A stretch of 64,000 nucleotides of DNA, from the NCBI GenBank assembly GCA_905250075.1, contig CAJNOP010000001.1:3940514-4004513 (forward strand), read 5' to 3'. Below are positions 11,880 to 23,590 of this stretch, piece after piece. Each line of letters opens with the position of its first letter. Within the stretch, counting starts at the first letter, position 1. Source of the stretch: Rotaria sp. Silwood1. Taxonomy: Eukaryota > Rotifera > Eurotatoria > Philodinida > Philodinidae. Under the pieces are notes generated by a model. The model had not been told where the DNA came from, did no database searches, and saw only the letters and a program-made list of their open reading frames with translations. Position numbers and translations under genes: made by a program.

Positions 11880-13250
11880 AAAAACATTGGTCTTTATATG
11901 TGTTTTGTGTGTTAGTTTCCTTTTTGTTTTCTTTTCTTGTGCTTGTTCATTGTTCTTGTTCTTATTGTTGTTGTTGTTGTTTGTATGAAAAATTCAACAA
12001 CAGAAAAAAATAAGAATAAAATTCTTTGTTTGATTTCATGTTCGTTAATTACAGACAATGGATCTTTCGATATAGCTAAAGCAAAAGAACAAAATTAATA
12101 AAATTAATTTTAAGACGTATTAGAAGTAGTAGTTTTCCTGTTTTTTTATTTGTTATTCGAGATGGAAAAATTTTAATAAAATTAATAGAAAAAAACGTTT
12201 CATATATGTGTTGATGATGCTATTGATAGATAAAAGATATTTCATAATTCTTAAAGCACGATAAAATTATATTATAGGCAAACAAAAAACCTCTAACCCG
12301 ATGTTTTTATATAAGTTGTGGTGTCATTCTTTCAAATAGCATACTATTAGATAATATCTTCTCAGTGATTTATCCGGTGTGCGGCCGAGGGGATAACATC
12401 TCGAAGATTGTGTTTGTTTTTCCGAAATTTGTGGTTACTGGAACACGCACGAGAGGTCTGTGCTCCCAAAAATAGGTGTTTTCCAATCCGTAACAAAAAA
12501 TGTGGATACAACATTGATCTTCTCTTGTAATAAAAAGAAGAGATTTTTCAATAATATGTTATTTGAAAAATTGACACGAAAGCCTGTATAGAAACAGTTG
12601 TTTAGAAGTTATTTTCTGTCTGTATTTGAACTAATTTTTTCGTGGGTCAAGTCTTATAAAACAGTCTGTATGGACAAAGCAGATCGATGTGGAAGAATTT
12701 TGATATAAACGAATTTTTGTTGACGTCTTATTGAAAAGATCGGACATTTTAAAGTTTTTCGATTGAACATATTGAATAAATGAATTGACTTCTATGGTGT
12801 TCAATCACCGCATAGACTGTCCAACGAAGTCTTAATACAAGTAAAATAGACGAAAATAGTGATGAAGAATATATCGATAAAAAGTTAGACAAATATCTCC
12901 TTGAAAATAGAAATAAAGAGTTGGAAAACTTGATAACTATAGCATTTATTTTAAGGTTTAAATGGACATGTTAACTAATTATTTTTACCGATGCTAACAG
13001 CAATTCAGTTAACGAGTTAACTTCTATGTTAATTACTTCATCCTTTATCAGGCATTCCTAACGTACTTAACTGTAGACAATCTGGTTTCTTGAAAATATA
13101 TACAATACTAAGAAAAACAAACAATCGATATTTTATCAATTTAGGGCGCCCGAATTTAATGAATAATTTTTTCAACAAATAATTTCTTTATTAATAAGAC
13201 AAAAACCAGAGGTAAAATGAACGCTTTATAGCGTTAATTAACCATGGTTA
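11880..13250. other. Intergenic DNA between RNPS1 and the CK1-like kinase
   Basis: It contains the RNPS1 3' UTR, T/TTG-rich at first, and then AT-rich DNA. No exon, RNA gene or clear repeat was identified. Confidence 0.5.
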
Positions 13251-14408
13251 ATGGCAAATGTACCAATTACACAAGGTGATCTACAAGTTAAAATTAACAA
13301 TAAAGAAGAAAAAAATAATGAACGTTTACAAATTTTATCATCAATCATTAATGATCGTTTTGAAATATTAAAACGACTTGGTTCAGGTTCTTTTGGTGAA
13401 GTTTTTCTTGCTAAAGACATGACAACTAATTTATTATGTGCTATCAAAACTGAACGAAGTGATTCAAAACATCCACAATTACGTATTGAGCAACAAATAT
13501 TTTTAAGAATGGAAAATTGTAAATTGATTTTAAATGAATTATTTCCATAATATCAATATATTCTTAGGTACAGGTTATCCATCAATGATAGCTCTTATTG
13601 AGGAAAAAGGTTTTATTATTCTTGCTATGGATTTATTAGGTCCGTCGCTTGAAGATTTACTTAATTTTTGTCAAAGAAAATTTAGTAAAAAAACAGTTCT
13701 TATGCTCATTGATCAGGCTATTTTACGTATTCAACATATGCATGAACAATCTTTAATTCATCGAGATGTAAATAATTAATTGAATAATAAAAATTTGCAT
13801 TATAATTATATATTCTTTAGTTAAAACCTGATAATTTTCTTATGGGTAGAAAACAAAAAGCAAATATATTACATGTTATTGATTTTGGTCTTTGTAAACA
13901 ATATCGAGATCCAATTACACATATTCATATTCCATTGGCCTATGGCAAAAATTTAACAGGCACTGCTCGTTATGCTAGTAAATATTCTGTTTTTAATCAT
14001 TCATATGTATATATCAATTAAATAAGTATAGGTATATATACTCATCAAGGATGTGAACAATCACGTCGTGATGATCTTGAATCATTAATATATATTCTTA
14101 TTTATTTATCCAGAGGAGAATTACCTTGGATGGGTATAAAAGCAAGTGATAAAAGAAAAAAATATGAATTAATTGCAATGAAAAAAATGAATATAACATC
14201 AAATGAATTATTTAAAAATTTACCTAAACAATATAAAACTATATACCATTATATTCGTTCATTAACATTTAATGAAAAACCTGATTACGTATATATACGT
14301 TCACAAATTCGATCGATTTTTCTTAAATATCATTATAAATATGATTATATTTATGATTGGTATTATATTGCTAAACGAATGAAAAATATTTTAGATAAAC
14401 AAGAATGA
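13251..14408 (+). CDS. Casein kinase 1 family Ser/Thr kinase, divergent
   Basis: Four exons: 13251-13518, 13568-13767, 13821-13977, 14032-14408. Introns are about 50 bp, phases are consistent, and the product is 333 aa. The kinase domain runs from about residue 37 to the end: glycine loop GSGSFGE (44-50), AIKTE with Lys66, the CK1 signature [13 protein letters not shown], catalytic [12 protein letters not shown] (154-165), and DFG with Asp177. GTARYAS and [11 protein letters not shown] are the CK1-specific replacements for the APE and C-lobe motifs. It has almost no C-terminal tail, so the autoinhibitory tail of CK1 delta/epsilon is missing. All catalytic residues are present, so activity is likely. 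Divergence from the conserved CK1 alpha/delta sequence suggests a lineage-specific CK1, as in the expanded TTBK/VRK/CK1 groups of nematodes. Confidence 0.9.
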
Positions 14409-14628
14409 TCAATTTGTTATTTTCTACTTCAATTATTATGCAAAAGAGAAGAAAAGAGAAAGATGACCAATAACTTGAAGGTATTTTATTTGATATGATG
14501 TCGTCTAACCTCTGACATATGACCTCAATAAAAAAAAAAAGAGCAGTGAACTAAAGGAAATTGTTCTTGTCATTTTTCTTTTCAGCCAGACAATCAATTT
14601 TTTTTTCAATTATATTACTAACAAAAGA

Positions 14629-14814
14629 ATGTCAAAATTGATTTTATATTTTGGCTTATTTTATGCAATATTGATTCATGATTATGTGTATTCAAAAAGT
14701 AACCAAATAGTAGAAAGAATGAGAAGAAGCCATCATCTGTTGCTTCTGGGCAAAGGCTATTCTTTACGAAAAAGTTACGGTAGTAGTATTGAATTATATT
14801 TCATTCTCATTTGA
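14629..14814 (+). CDS. Small secreted-peptide candidate (possible neuropeptide precursor)
   Basis: An open frame of 61 codons with an ATG start. Residues 1-22 form a convincing signal peptide (hydrophobic core LILYFGLFYAILI, likely cleavage after VYS). The rest includes the dibasic MRRS (about 32-35), then SHHLLLLGKG, where GK could serve as an amidation and cleavage signal, then a basic LRKS. No known peptide family was recognised. It could be a chance ORF, since the region is AT-rich and only one copy of any putative peptide is present. A further 3' exon cannot be excluded. Confidence 0.3.
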   Translation: MSKLILYFGLFYAILIHDYVYSKSNQIVERMRRSHHLLLLGKGYSLRKSYGSSIELYFILI

Positions 14815-15126
14815 TTCTCATCAACATATGCGTCATATGAATCTTTAGTTTTTCATATCGATGAATAAAAAAAACGACCTTTTTCTCTTATACTCTGATA
14901 CACACATTTAAATAAAGTCATTCTATCCGTATATTCATTAGTCTTTTTGGCATTTACTTCTTTTTTTTCTCTTCATGATCATATGTCACATTTACATGAA
15001 CATTTAAATAAATTCATCAGTTTCATTGAATAACTAAGTGTGAAAAAAGTGGAAATAATTTTGATGTGTGTAAAAACAAATAAAAAATAAAAAAATAACT
15101 TTCAATTGATATTATTTGAGAAAAAT

Positions 15127-15835
15127 ATGAGTCTTGAAGTACTTGCCGAACAAAAACGATTACAACAAACAACATCATTGTTCAATGCTGAGCTTGTCAA
15201 TAAATATTCAAAATATGTTAAAACAATTGGAAAACGTACTGTTGAAGGTTTGTAATGAAAATTTTGAATTACTTTTATTATTATTCTTTTTTTCTAGTTG
15301 AATTTTGTTGGTTCCAAGCAAATCCATGTCAAAGTTTTCGATTACGAATGACTGAAAAACAATTTATTGAAGCACAAAAGTATATTTCTTCAAAAAGTAT
15401 ATTTTGAAAAATAAATCGAAAGTTTTTGTTCTATGATTTGTTTCGTGATTTTAGAATTACTCAATATGAATTTTGAACAATTTATTGATTTAATTGCACC
15501 TGTATTTGCTAATAATGCTGCTGAAATAAATGATTTTATTTTACGTTCAACATTTGATTGTTTATTTGATCAAAATTCAAATGGTACAATTGAACAAGAA
15601 GAATTTGATTCACTTTTAATATTACTTAAGGCATTTAATACAAATGAAAATAATTTTGAGAAAAAAATTTTATTATATGAACATCTTCAACAAACATTTA
15701 CTAATCGTAACAATCATATTTCATTTAAAGGTAAAAGAATTCAATCGAAGAAACAAATTTTTATTTATTCGTATTTATTTAGAATTCAGTGAATTTGTTA
15801 AATGTGGTTATGTGCGTGAATTATTAATGAATTAG
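15127..15835 (+). CDS. EF-hand protein of unknown role
   Basis: Four exons: 15127-15247, 15298-15396, 15455-15730, 15783-15835. Phases are consistent and the product is 182 aa. One canonical EF-hand loop is seen around residues 115-126, DQNSNGTIEQEE, with Asp/Asn/Asn at positions 1, 3 and 5, Gly at 6, Ile at 8 and Glu at 12. The preceding helix fits the pattern. Ca2+ binding is therefore expected. The N-terminal 75 residues are mostly helical and show no second intact loop, although a degenerate partner hand (EFSEFVKCG helix at the C-terminus) is possible. Exon 2 uses the second of two nearby donors (15397), because the first would bring a stop codon. It is not assignable to calmodulin, troponin C or calcineurin B. 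Confidence 0.75.
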
Positions 15836-18800
15836 ATATGAACAAAAATTTTAAAACATTGTAGAATGACCACTGTTGCATATATATAGAATCATTTCTT
15901 GACACATTTGGTAACACAGAAAAGTTTTTAATGAAAATAAAAGTCGGAAGTGAAAGAATCCAAATCTTATCATAAATAAGGAGTCTCAATGCCTTTGTAG
16001 TAATTCGGTTGAAGATACTCGTGTCTCGAGGCTGCTAGAATTAGAAATGAGAATTTCTCAAGATTGAAGAACATCTTTGGTTCACAAATTTTTTCGAGAA
16101 AATATGGTCAATTTGTCACTCTATACGAATAGCAGGAGTGCTATGTCTTTTATATTAAAATTATCGAATTTATTAATATTTTTTAACGCAAGTGTTTTGT
16201 TTTGCCCCTAGCTCTTAAAGATGTTATGCTAATTTTCATTATTGCAGAGAAATATTACATATTATAAATAGCAGGAATTGTTCTGAATGAAGCAAAGTAC
16301 TTTAAAGACATTTTATTTTAATGTATTATATTATTTCATTATATTCTTGTCAACATTTGCTGAAGAATATTAAATTTATTGAGTAATATGTGTGCACTAT
16401 AGAATAAGCAAGGATTCTCATGAAAACAAAAGAATTTTTGTAATTTATTTTCAAGAGAGATCGAAGTATTAATTAATAATCTACGACAATCCTTGATTTA
16501 TTTCATATTGTATGATTTCATTCGAGACGATAACATATTAAATAAGGCTTATATTATTAATTATTTATTCAATAGGCATCTTATCACTAAAAATCTGCTA
16601 CTGTCAGTAAATCATCATGTACGACTATAAGGAATTCAATAATTTACTGATATATCTTTTTTAATGCATTAAGCTAGGTTGTTTCATACAACTTTAAAAG
16701 AAAAAAATTAAGAAATTTATAGAAAGTAGCGAGTTCGATTAGAATTTAGAAATTTTAGTAACAGTATGGCATTATTGAGCACAATTTTGTAGAACTAGAT
16801 CGATTTTTCAATACATAGTTAGAATTTCAGAATTTCATAGTACCACGCGTCAATAAAATGAATGAAAAGTCTAATTGACAGTAGGTATAAACCTCTAATT
16901 GCAGCTGATACTCTTTAGGATAATAATCCACTAAATGATGCTGTAATCTTAGTAATAAAAGAACAATATTAGAATCATTTGGAAAAATATAAGATCACAA
17001 GAAATTCTAATTTGTTAAAAATAACCTTCAAATGTAAATTATAATGTTGCATAACTAAAAGATAAATAAATTATTAGCTCTTGAAGATCTTCCTTTGAAT
17101 AGAACATCAATATTATTTGCTTATATTGACCATTACTCATTTGTTACATTTTATTTCAATTATATACGAACCAGTTTATTTGAACAATACAATCAGATAA
17201 AAATATAATATAATCTTATGTAATATCTATAAATAAAACAAAATAGTTTCATTAACAATGTCCATTTTTATATGTATGAGACAACAAGTCTTAATATCAC
17301 ACAAGTTTTTCACTTATTGACTATTAAGAAGAGGGTCTCTATTTCAAAAATTGCTTCAGATAAACTCAACAAAACTTGAATTAAATATAATGACTATGAA
17401 ATTTCATTACTATTAGCAACAACAACACAAAAAATATCGAGATTCACTAATCATGACAACATTATCGAAGACAAAATCATTTTTACATACTCAAATGCTT
17501 CTTTTTATTATTATCTAGTAAGTTAGAATGTAGAAAATAATAATTACTAGACTAAATGATGTAAGAAAAACTTAAGTTGTAAGTGTGAAAAAGACAACTC
17601 TTGAAAATTCTTCTTTGGAAATGTTATTTTTCACTTTAATAACAAACTTAAATTGTTGAGAGATTATTTTAAAAATATTTCTTATTAGTCTAGCTTAAAA
17701 CACAAGATACTGTATATCTAATTTCGAGACAGAGATAATTGCTCACTATACAAAGTTTCACAAGAGCTTTGCATAACATAACGAAATACAATAATACAAT
17801 AAATTCATTTCTTGTGAAAGAATGCCCTTCATCATAAATTGATTGATTTAATTGTTCTAAAATTTGTCAATTCCACGATTGTAACATAATGACAAGTTGT
17901 ATTCAACGAGACATACACATATATATTAGCCGTACACAAGAACAGAATAACCCTATAAAAAGTAATTATTTAAATTACTATGTCAAAAACCTCTAAAAAA
18001 AGCACCTTTATTAACCTTCAATAGATATTCCTACATAATTGATTACAAAAGTGGTACGAAAATTCTTTGGAAATGTGAATACTCTAGAAGACATGTATAT
18101 CATGAACAGTTAGGGCATGAATATGAGTAAAGATTCTCATTCTAAAAAAGTAGTATTAACAAAAATGATTAACGCAGTAAAAGAAATCAATGCAATAACT
18201 AGAATAATTATAGTAGAAAAAAAAACTCATAGTAATAATAACAAAAAACAATAAATATAATATTAATAATCTGGAAGAAATTTTCATTCACAATGAAAAT
18301 TTAGTAACATGGAAAAATTTACAAGAGATTATTCAATCAATTTGACATTGATTAAAATGAAAGATCTTTAATAAAAAGAATATAATATGTCAGCCAGTAA
18401 AAATACCTTTTGGCTATTTCTATTTACTAGCGTAATCGAAGTAATATTTCTTGATAATTGCTATGATTAAACAAACTATTTTTTTCTTGTAGTTTTAATT
18501 TTTAAAATTAAGCATATATTTTCACTTATAAAAAGAATTAAATGTAAATATTTTTTCAATAGTTGATTAACAAGTAATAAATATTTGTTTATTTTCATGA
18601 GCTGTCCCTGTTTATTCATTTGTCTTCAAGCTCTGAAATGCAGATAGACTATTATAAGTCTTATCACTCAGCACCACAATGAAAATGTTATGAAACTTAC
18701 TCGAGATATGACAATTATGAGTTCTTTTATAAATAAATTGAGCATAAATATAATCATTTTTTCTTAAATTCCATTAAGTCGTTTGTTTTATACAATATTG

Positions 18801-20106
18801 TGTTGCGACATTTTTACAAGACAAATGGTCTTAGATTAACTTATCACATATAAGAAAGGCAACTATGAAATTATTCAAATTTACCGTGCTGCACATTTCT
18901 TTGTTAAACTTACTTCAAAGGAACCTTTTCAATTTGAAAACCGCTTTTGAGTTCGGCTCTGTGCATTACATGGATGCCAATGACACATTAGAAACCCCAA
19001 GAGGATAGAAATCTCTAGACTTTTCCTATCGCGTTATAGACATTTTACTGAAAACTTACCCTATAGTACTGTATGAATAAAAAATTCGAATGACAATATT
19101 TTAACCTGCACTTTTGCTTATAGATAGGTCTACTTGTAATTAATTACAATGTCTTGAAAATTTCAGTTCATTCCTTCACGAGATATTGAATTTTCAACAA
19201 ACATGAGATTCTCAAATTTTTCGTGTAATATGAGTGGCTTCTAAATGTACAATATCTTGTCAAGCAATGAAGCGAAATTTTCAGGATATTCTAGTTTTGA
19301 ATGAGTCCATCTAAGGGCAGAAGTACAGATTGAAATATTGTCATGCAAGTTTTTTGTGCATACAATGCTATTCGATAAAATTTCAGGAAGACAGCTATAG
19401 CTCTATAGGGAAGGCATAGATACCGTTATGATTTTAGAGCTTTTAATACTTAATGCCGGTCTACCTTATGCATAGAATTCGAGCTTAGAGGTGATTTTCA
19501 AGTTGGGAAGATTATCTCGTTCGAACTATGGATAAACGTTACTCTGTGTCGTAGTTAATATAGTCAATTGAATTAGTATACATGATTTTAAATAGGTATT
19601 TTACAAATGGTTTCAACGACAGGTACACTGTAAATACATTACAGAGCTATTCAAACCTTTAATAAAATAAAATCCTAACTAAATCTGGTCAAGAATTACT
19701 GACCGTGTTCAGTTGAAAGATTCGGAAAATGATAGGAACTTCGAATCCGCAACCCGATGGGTGATTCTATTCGGTTATGATCGGAAATAGAAAAATCAGA
19801 TCGCTGAATTTTTACTTCCAAACTCTTGTAATTTTTCTGAGCTTTACGATTGGAAACAGGGTCTTTCTGGAAGGAAATTGTCGAGTATTTAGGGATTCAG
19901 GATCCAAAATGATTGACCTGGAAGGTGTTTCTATATAATATCGTTACTTTTGGTAGTTGTTAATTAACTAAATGTTGACAAACAAAGCGAAGACAGATTA
20001 ATTTAATTTTTTTATTTTTGTGATAATATTACATGAACGAGTTTATTTAAAGAATTCTGAAGAACTTTTTATTCAACATATTCAGTAAGTAAAAGTGCAG
20101 TTTTGT
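15836..20106. other. Gene-free stretch of 4.3 kb
   Basis: No ORF with coding character, no RNA gene and no clear inverted or tandem repeat was found on either strand. Stop codons are dense in all frames. It is probably decayed intergenic DNA plus UTRs. Confidence 0.5.
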
Positions 20107-21046
20107 TCACATTATAGTAATATATTGTTCTCTTCTTGTACACACCGGTATATTATTACTTGGTTCAACATGATGCCAACCAATTTTTATATAAAAAATT
20201 GTTTTAACATTTCCATTAGTAAAGAATATAGCTATTGATTCGAATGTATTAGTCATTGAAATAAATAGAGTCGAAATTAAATGAAATATTTGTGGAATTT
20301 CAGTTATAATATTAATTATAATCGAGATAAAATAAGGTGCTGCACGAATAATTAATACAGTTAAAATAATAAGAATATTTTGAAATACTTTTATATTTCG
20401 TTTAGTTCTAATCACAGAAATATTTTGTGAATGAATACGATTAAAGCGTGTTGTATGCCATAGAACAAAGCCATAGAGACAAATAATTATAACCAGAGAA
20501 ATTAAGAATATAAAAATCGTCGGATAAAAAAATATTGAAAAAACTTTACTTGTAATAACACATAAAGGAGAATCTAGTTCATATTGATAAGCAAACGGTC
20601 GATGAAATGAAAGGCTTGGAATAAGTAAACCGGTCATCCAACTGATAAAAATCATTGTTAGATTACAACGAAATGTAAGAAGAACTACTCGTCTATGCTG
20701 AACTGTTATAAAATAAGGAGAAATTGTTTGAACTAGATATGAATAGGATTTAATCGCACGAGCCATGAGAAAAATGAAACCACGCATTTCTCGAAAAACT
20801 AATGAAATATAGGGACTTTCTTGGTAAGTACTTTCAAATAGAAGTGGAATTCGTATGGATATAGCAAAGACATAAGAGACTAATAATATATGAATTACAT
20901 GCATGAAGATTAGGAATTGATCAACATTTTGTATTTCAACTGGAAATAATAATTATAATTTTTGTCAATGAAAACATAGTTGTAATTAAACCAAGAACGA
21001 TAAAGATTATAATAGCAAAGGAACGGAAAATGTCCTCACTATCCAT
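20107..21046 (-). CDS. Rhodopsin-like 7TM receptor with disturbed 5' part
   Basis: An uninterrupted frame from 20904 down to 20107 gives 265 aa with about six hydrophobic helices: VIHILLVSYVFAI, FIFLMARAIKSYSYLV, LTMIFISWMTGLLI, FYPTIFIFLISLVIIICLYG, FQNILIILTVLII and a last helix before the IFFTNGNVK end. The codons before 20904 stay open in this frame for a further ~12 residues. An ATG at 21046 (MDSEDIFRSF) opens a different frame that encodes the missing first helix (AIIIFIVLGLITTMF), ending about 30 codons later. The two can be joined by a 37-bp GT..AG intron (shorter than any other here) or they reflect a 1-bp frameshift. The TM3 end reads SPYFITVQHRR rather than DRY. It belongs to the divergent orphan receptors common in small invertebrates; ligand unknown. 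Confidence 0.6.
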
Positions 21047-22070
21047 GTCTTAAGAACGATAAAAAAAACGATGAAATAATATTATAACATAGATTTCTAT
21101 GAGTATCACTCTTAAAAAAAAAAGTACATAAAATTTTCATAAATCCTTTTAGACTTTATCAAAGTAAAAACTCTAATAAATCCGTGAAAGATTTATGAAA
21201 TAAAAATAAACCATAAAGAATTTATGAAATTTTGATGTATAATTTATAAGACTAATAAACTCTTCAATAAGGTTTATTATTCTAGACTTTGTCTTTTACA
21301 GTAGAATTAAAATTTAGAATGAAGAATAAAATTGCAGGCAACTTTGATGATGATCATCAATATGAAATGTCTTTCATGTTCACTATCGTCAATATATTGA
21401 CATAAATTTTTCATTTGCAACATTGATAAATCCATCAGAAATTCTTTTTGCATTAAAAGATAACTGTCCTTTATTAATTCCATTTTAATATATAATTTAT
21501 GCCATTTAGAAGAAAAAAGAAGATAATTAAAAATCAAATAGTTTACCTATTGCCCTCAACTTTTTTAAAAAGACGATCTCTCAATCATAAAATTATTCTT
21601 ATGATTGTCAAACTTCATATTTCGAATTAGAATGAGTTATATGTCATTTCGTTAATTTGAGAACTTAAAAGATACTCAATTTTGAAAGTGACTAATGTAA
21701 GAATTGTATAGAATAGGATAGACTTGGAAATGTAAATAAGTGTAACATGAACAATATTCGAAAGAAAAGCGAGGAAAACTAAATGACTCGATTTTTAGAC
21801 ATTTCAAAAGCAAGAAAACAATTGGCATAATTCGTAAAACAAGGAATTCAAATATGCTCATATGCATCACTGTAAATAAGTGTTATCACAAACTGTTCTA
21901 GAAAAAACAAACAACCGTCACAATTACGAAAAACCAGAATTGCGTGGAACTATTTCGAGTCTCGAAAAATTCTATTTGTCTCGTCCCATAAGACATCCAG
22001 AATTAGGATATTGAAAATCAAACGTGATAGGATTCGAAAAAAGTTTGTATGTATTCAATTTCTTCTTTAA
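21047..22070. other. Intergenic DNA upstream of the 7TM receptor
   Basis: AT-rich. Two minus-strand open frames (21307-21537 and 21676-21870) show no domain, signal peptide or splice context and are not called as genes. Confidence 0.45.
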
Positions 22071-22470
22071 TCTATATATATAATGTTCAGCGTCTGTGGG
22101 TGTGTGTGTCTGTGCCGTGTCAAAGGCCAAAGGGTAAAGGTCAAAAAGGCCATAAGGAGTAAGGCTATCAGGAGGTAAGGCTATACAGTGGTAAGACCAT
22201 AAGGGGATAAGGCTATAAAGGAGTAAGGCAACAAGGGGAAAGGCTATAGCGGAGAAACGCTAGGAGAGAATAGGGCTACAAAAGCGACCAGAAATATAAG
22301 GCTGTAAGGTTACATGAACTATTAGCGCAATAAGAAGATCACGCCGTAAGGCTTCAACGTATATAATGTCGAGTGTTTGTGTGTCTGTTACCGAGTGAAA
22401 GGTTAAAGTTTTGAGGTCGTACGTTAAAGAAAAAAACGCTGCCGTACAGTATGCACGGGCTCTCGCTAGT
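22071..22470 (+). mobile_element. Helentron/Helitron2-like nonautonomous element(s)
   Basis: The left end is TATA-rich followed by GTCTGTG/GTGTGTCTGT. The middle (about 22130-22320) is a degenerate tandem repeat around GTAAGGCTATAAGGGG. A second, shorter left-end-like sequence (ATATAATG ... GTGTGTCTGT) begins near 22359. The right end has a CCGT...ACGGG stem followed by CTCTCGCTAGT (22460-22470), which resembles the 3' hairpin and CTAGT-type end I associate with Helentron-related elements. Two left ends and one right end suggest a nested or tandem pair sharing a 3' end. No protein is encoded. Confidence 0.45.
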
Positions 22471-23590
22471 TATAAATATAGTTTGAATTTCAAAGTTCAT
22501 CTAAATGCGAAATACAAATATCTTGTCAATTATTTGATAAGTGGATTCTACGTTCATAGAAACGTTATTTACTATATTGAAAATATGCTGTTAATATCGT
22601 AAAATCTCAAGTAGAATGCGCTCTTATTATTCTGTTACCAATTAATTGATAAAGGAAAATTTTGCTCGACAGTTAGGCCACTAGCTATGTGATAATAATA
22701 ACCTTCCTGTCTTAGTCTCAAGCTCTTTCGTTGTCAGTTCCCAAGAGTCGATTTGTCTCATTCGAATTAGATGAAAAAATGATAATTATTCACTTTCACA
22801 GAAAACATAATAGCATACTGAAGACTAAACTCAACTCACGCTTTCAAAATGTGCTATAACAAGCATTTTCGTGTCACGAAGTGCAATACTTTTTATATTA
22901 GTTGGTGAAACTAATAAAGTATTAGATAATATCATATGAAAGCTATACGGTAAACAAGTTAGACGAAGACCAAAAAGATCAATCGTGATTACTAGGTTCT
23001 TTCCTAACCTACTACTGTCAATTTATCTGAATCTGAGTTGACACATAGTACTGAGCAAACAAAACATTCTGCTTTCAAAATTAGAAAGCGAGTTACTAAC
23101 GGAACTTGTTGGAAAATTATTGTTTATTCTTATCGATAAAATTAAAATATAGTCTATATACGCTTATGGAATTTCGAACTGAATATCAATATAGACATTA
23201 TCAGATGAATTGTTTACATCGTTCAATCGATATTTACATATAGTAGATTCAGCAATTAACTAGTGACATCTATCACGATAATTCCAATTTTAGATTTAAG
23301 CTCAATTCAATTTTAACGTAATCCTTCTATGTACAAAGTACATTATTATTCATAAATAATTAAACAATGTAAGTCTAAATCGAAAAACCGGAAGAATCAT
23401 TGACAATCATATATTGAGTATTCCCATGAGTAAAATAAAATGGCTGCCAATATTCTATTTCATGGCATTGTTGTTATTTATTTATTTTTCTCTTGTCAAC
23501 AGCAATTGCAGATGTTTGCATTCGCTTGATTATTCTTGAACTTTTTTTTTCTTCAAATTGATTATTAAAAAAAAAAGACAAAATAATAAA
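22471..23590. other. Intergenic DNA upstream of PKC
   Basis: No supported exon. The last 60 bp are T-rich and then A-rich just before the PKC start codon and must be its 5' leader, possibly with an upstream noncoding exon. Confidence 0.45.

Noticed and set aside
10943..11988. Long open frames antisense to and out of frame with RNPS1 (128, 140 and 191 codons)
   Set aside because: They are by-products of TCA/CGT-rich repetitive codons of the RNPS1 frame; their products are low-complexity His/Val/Asp or Asp/Glu strings.
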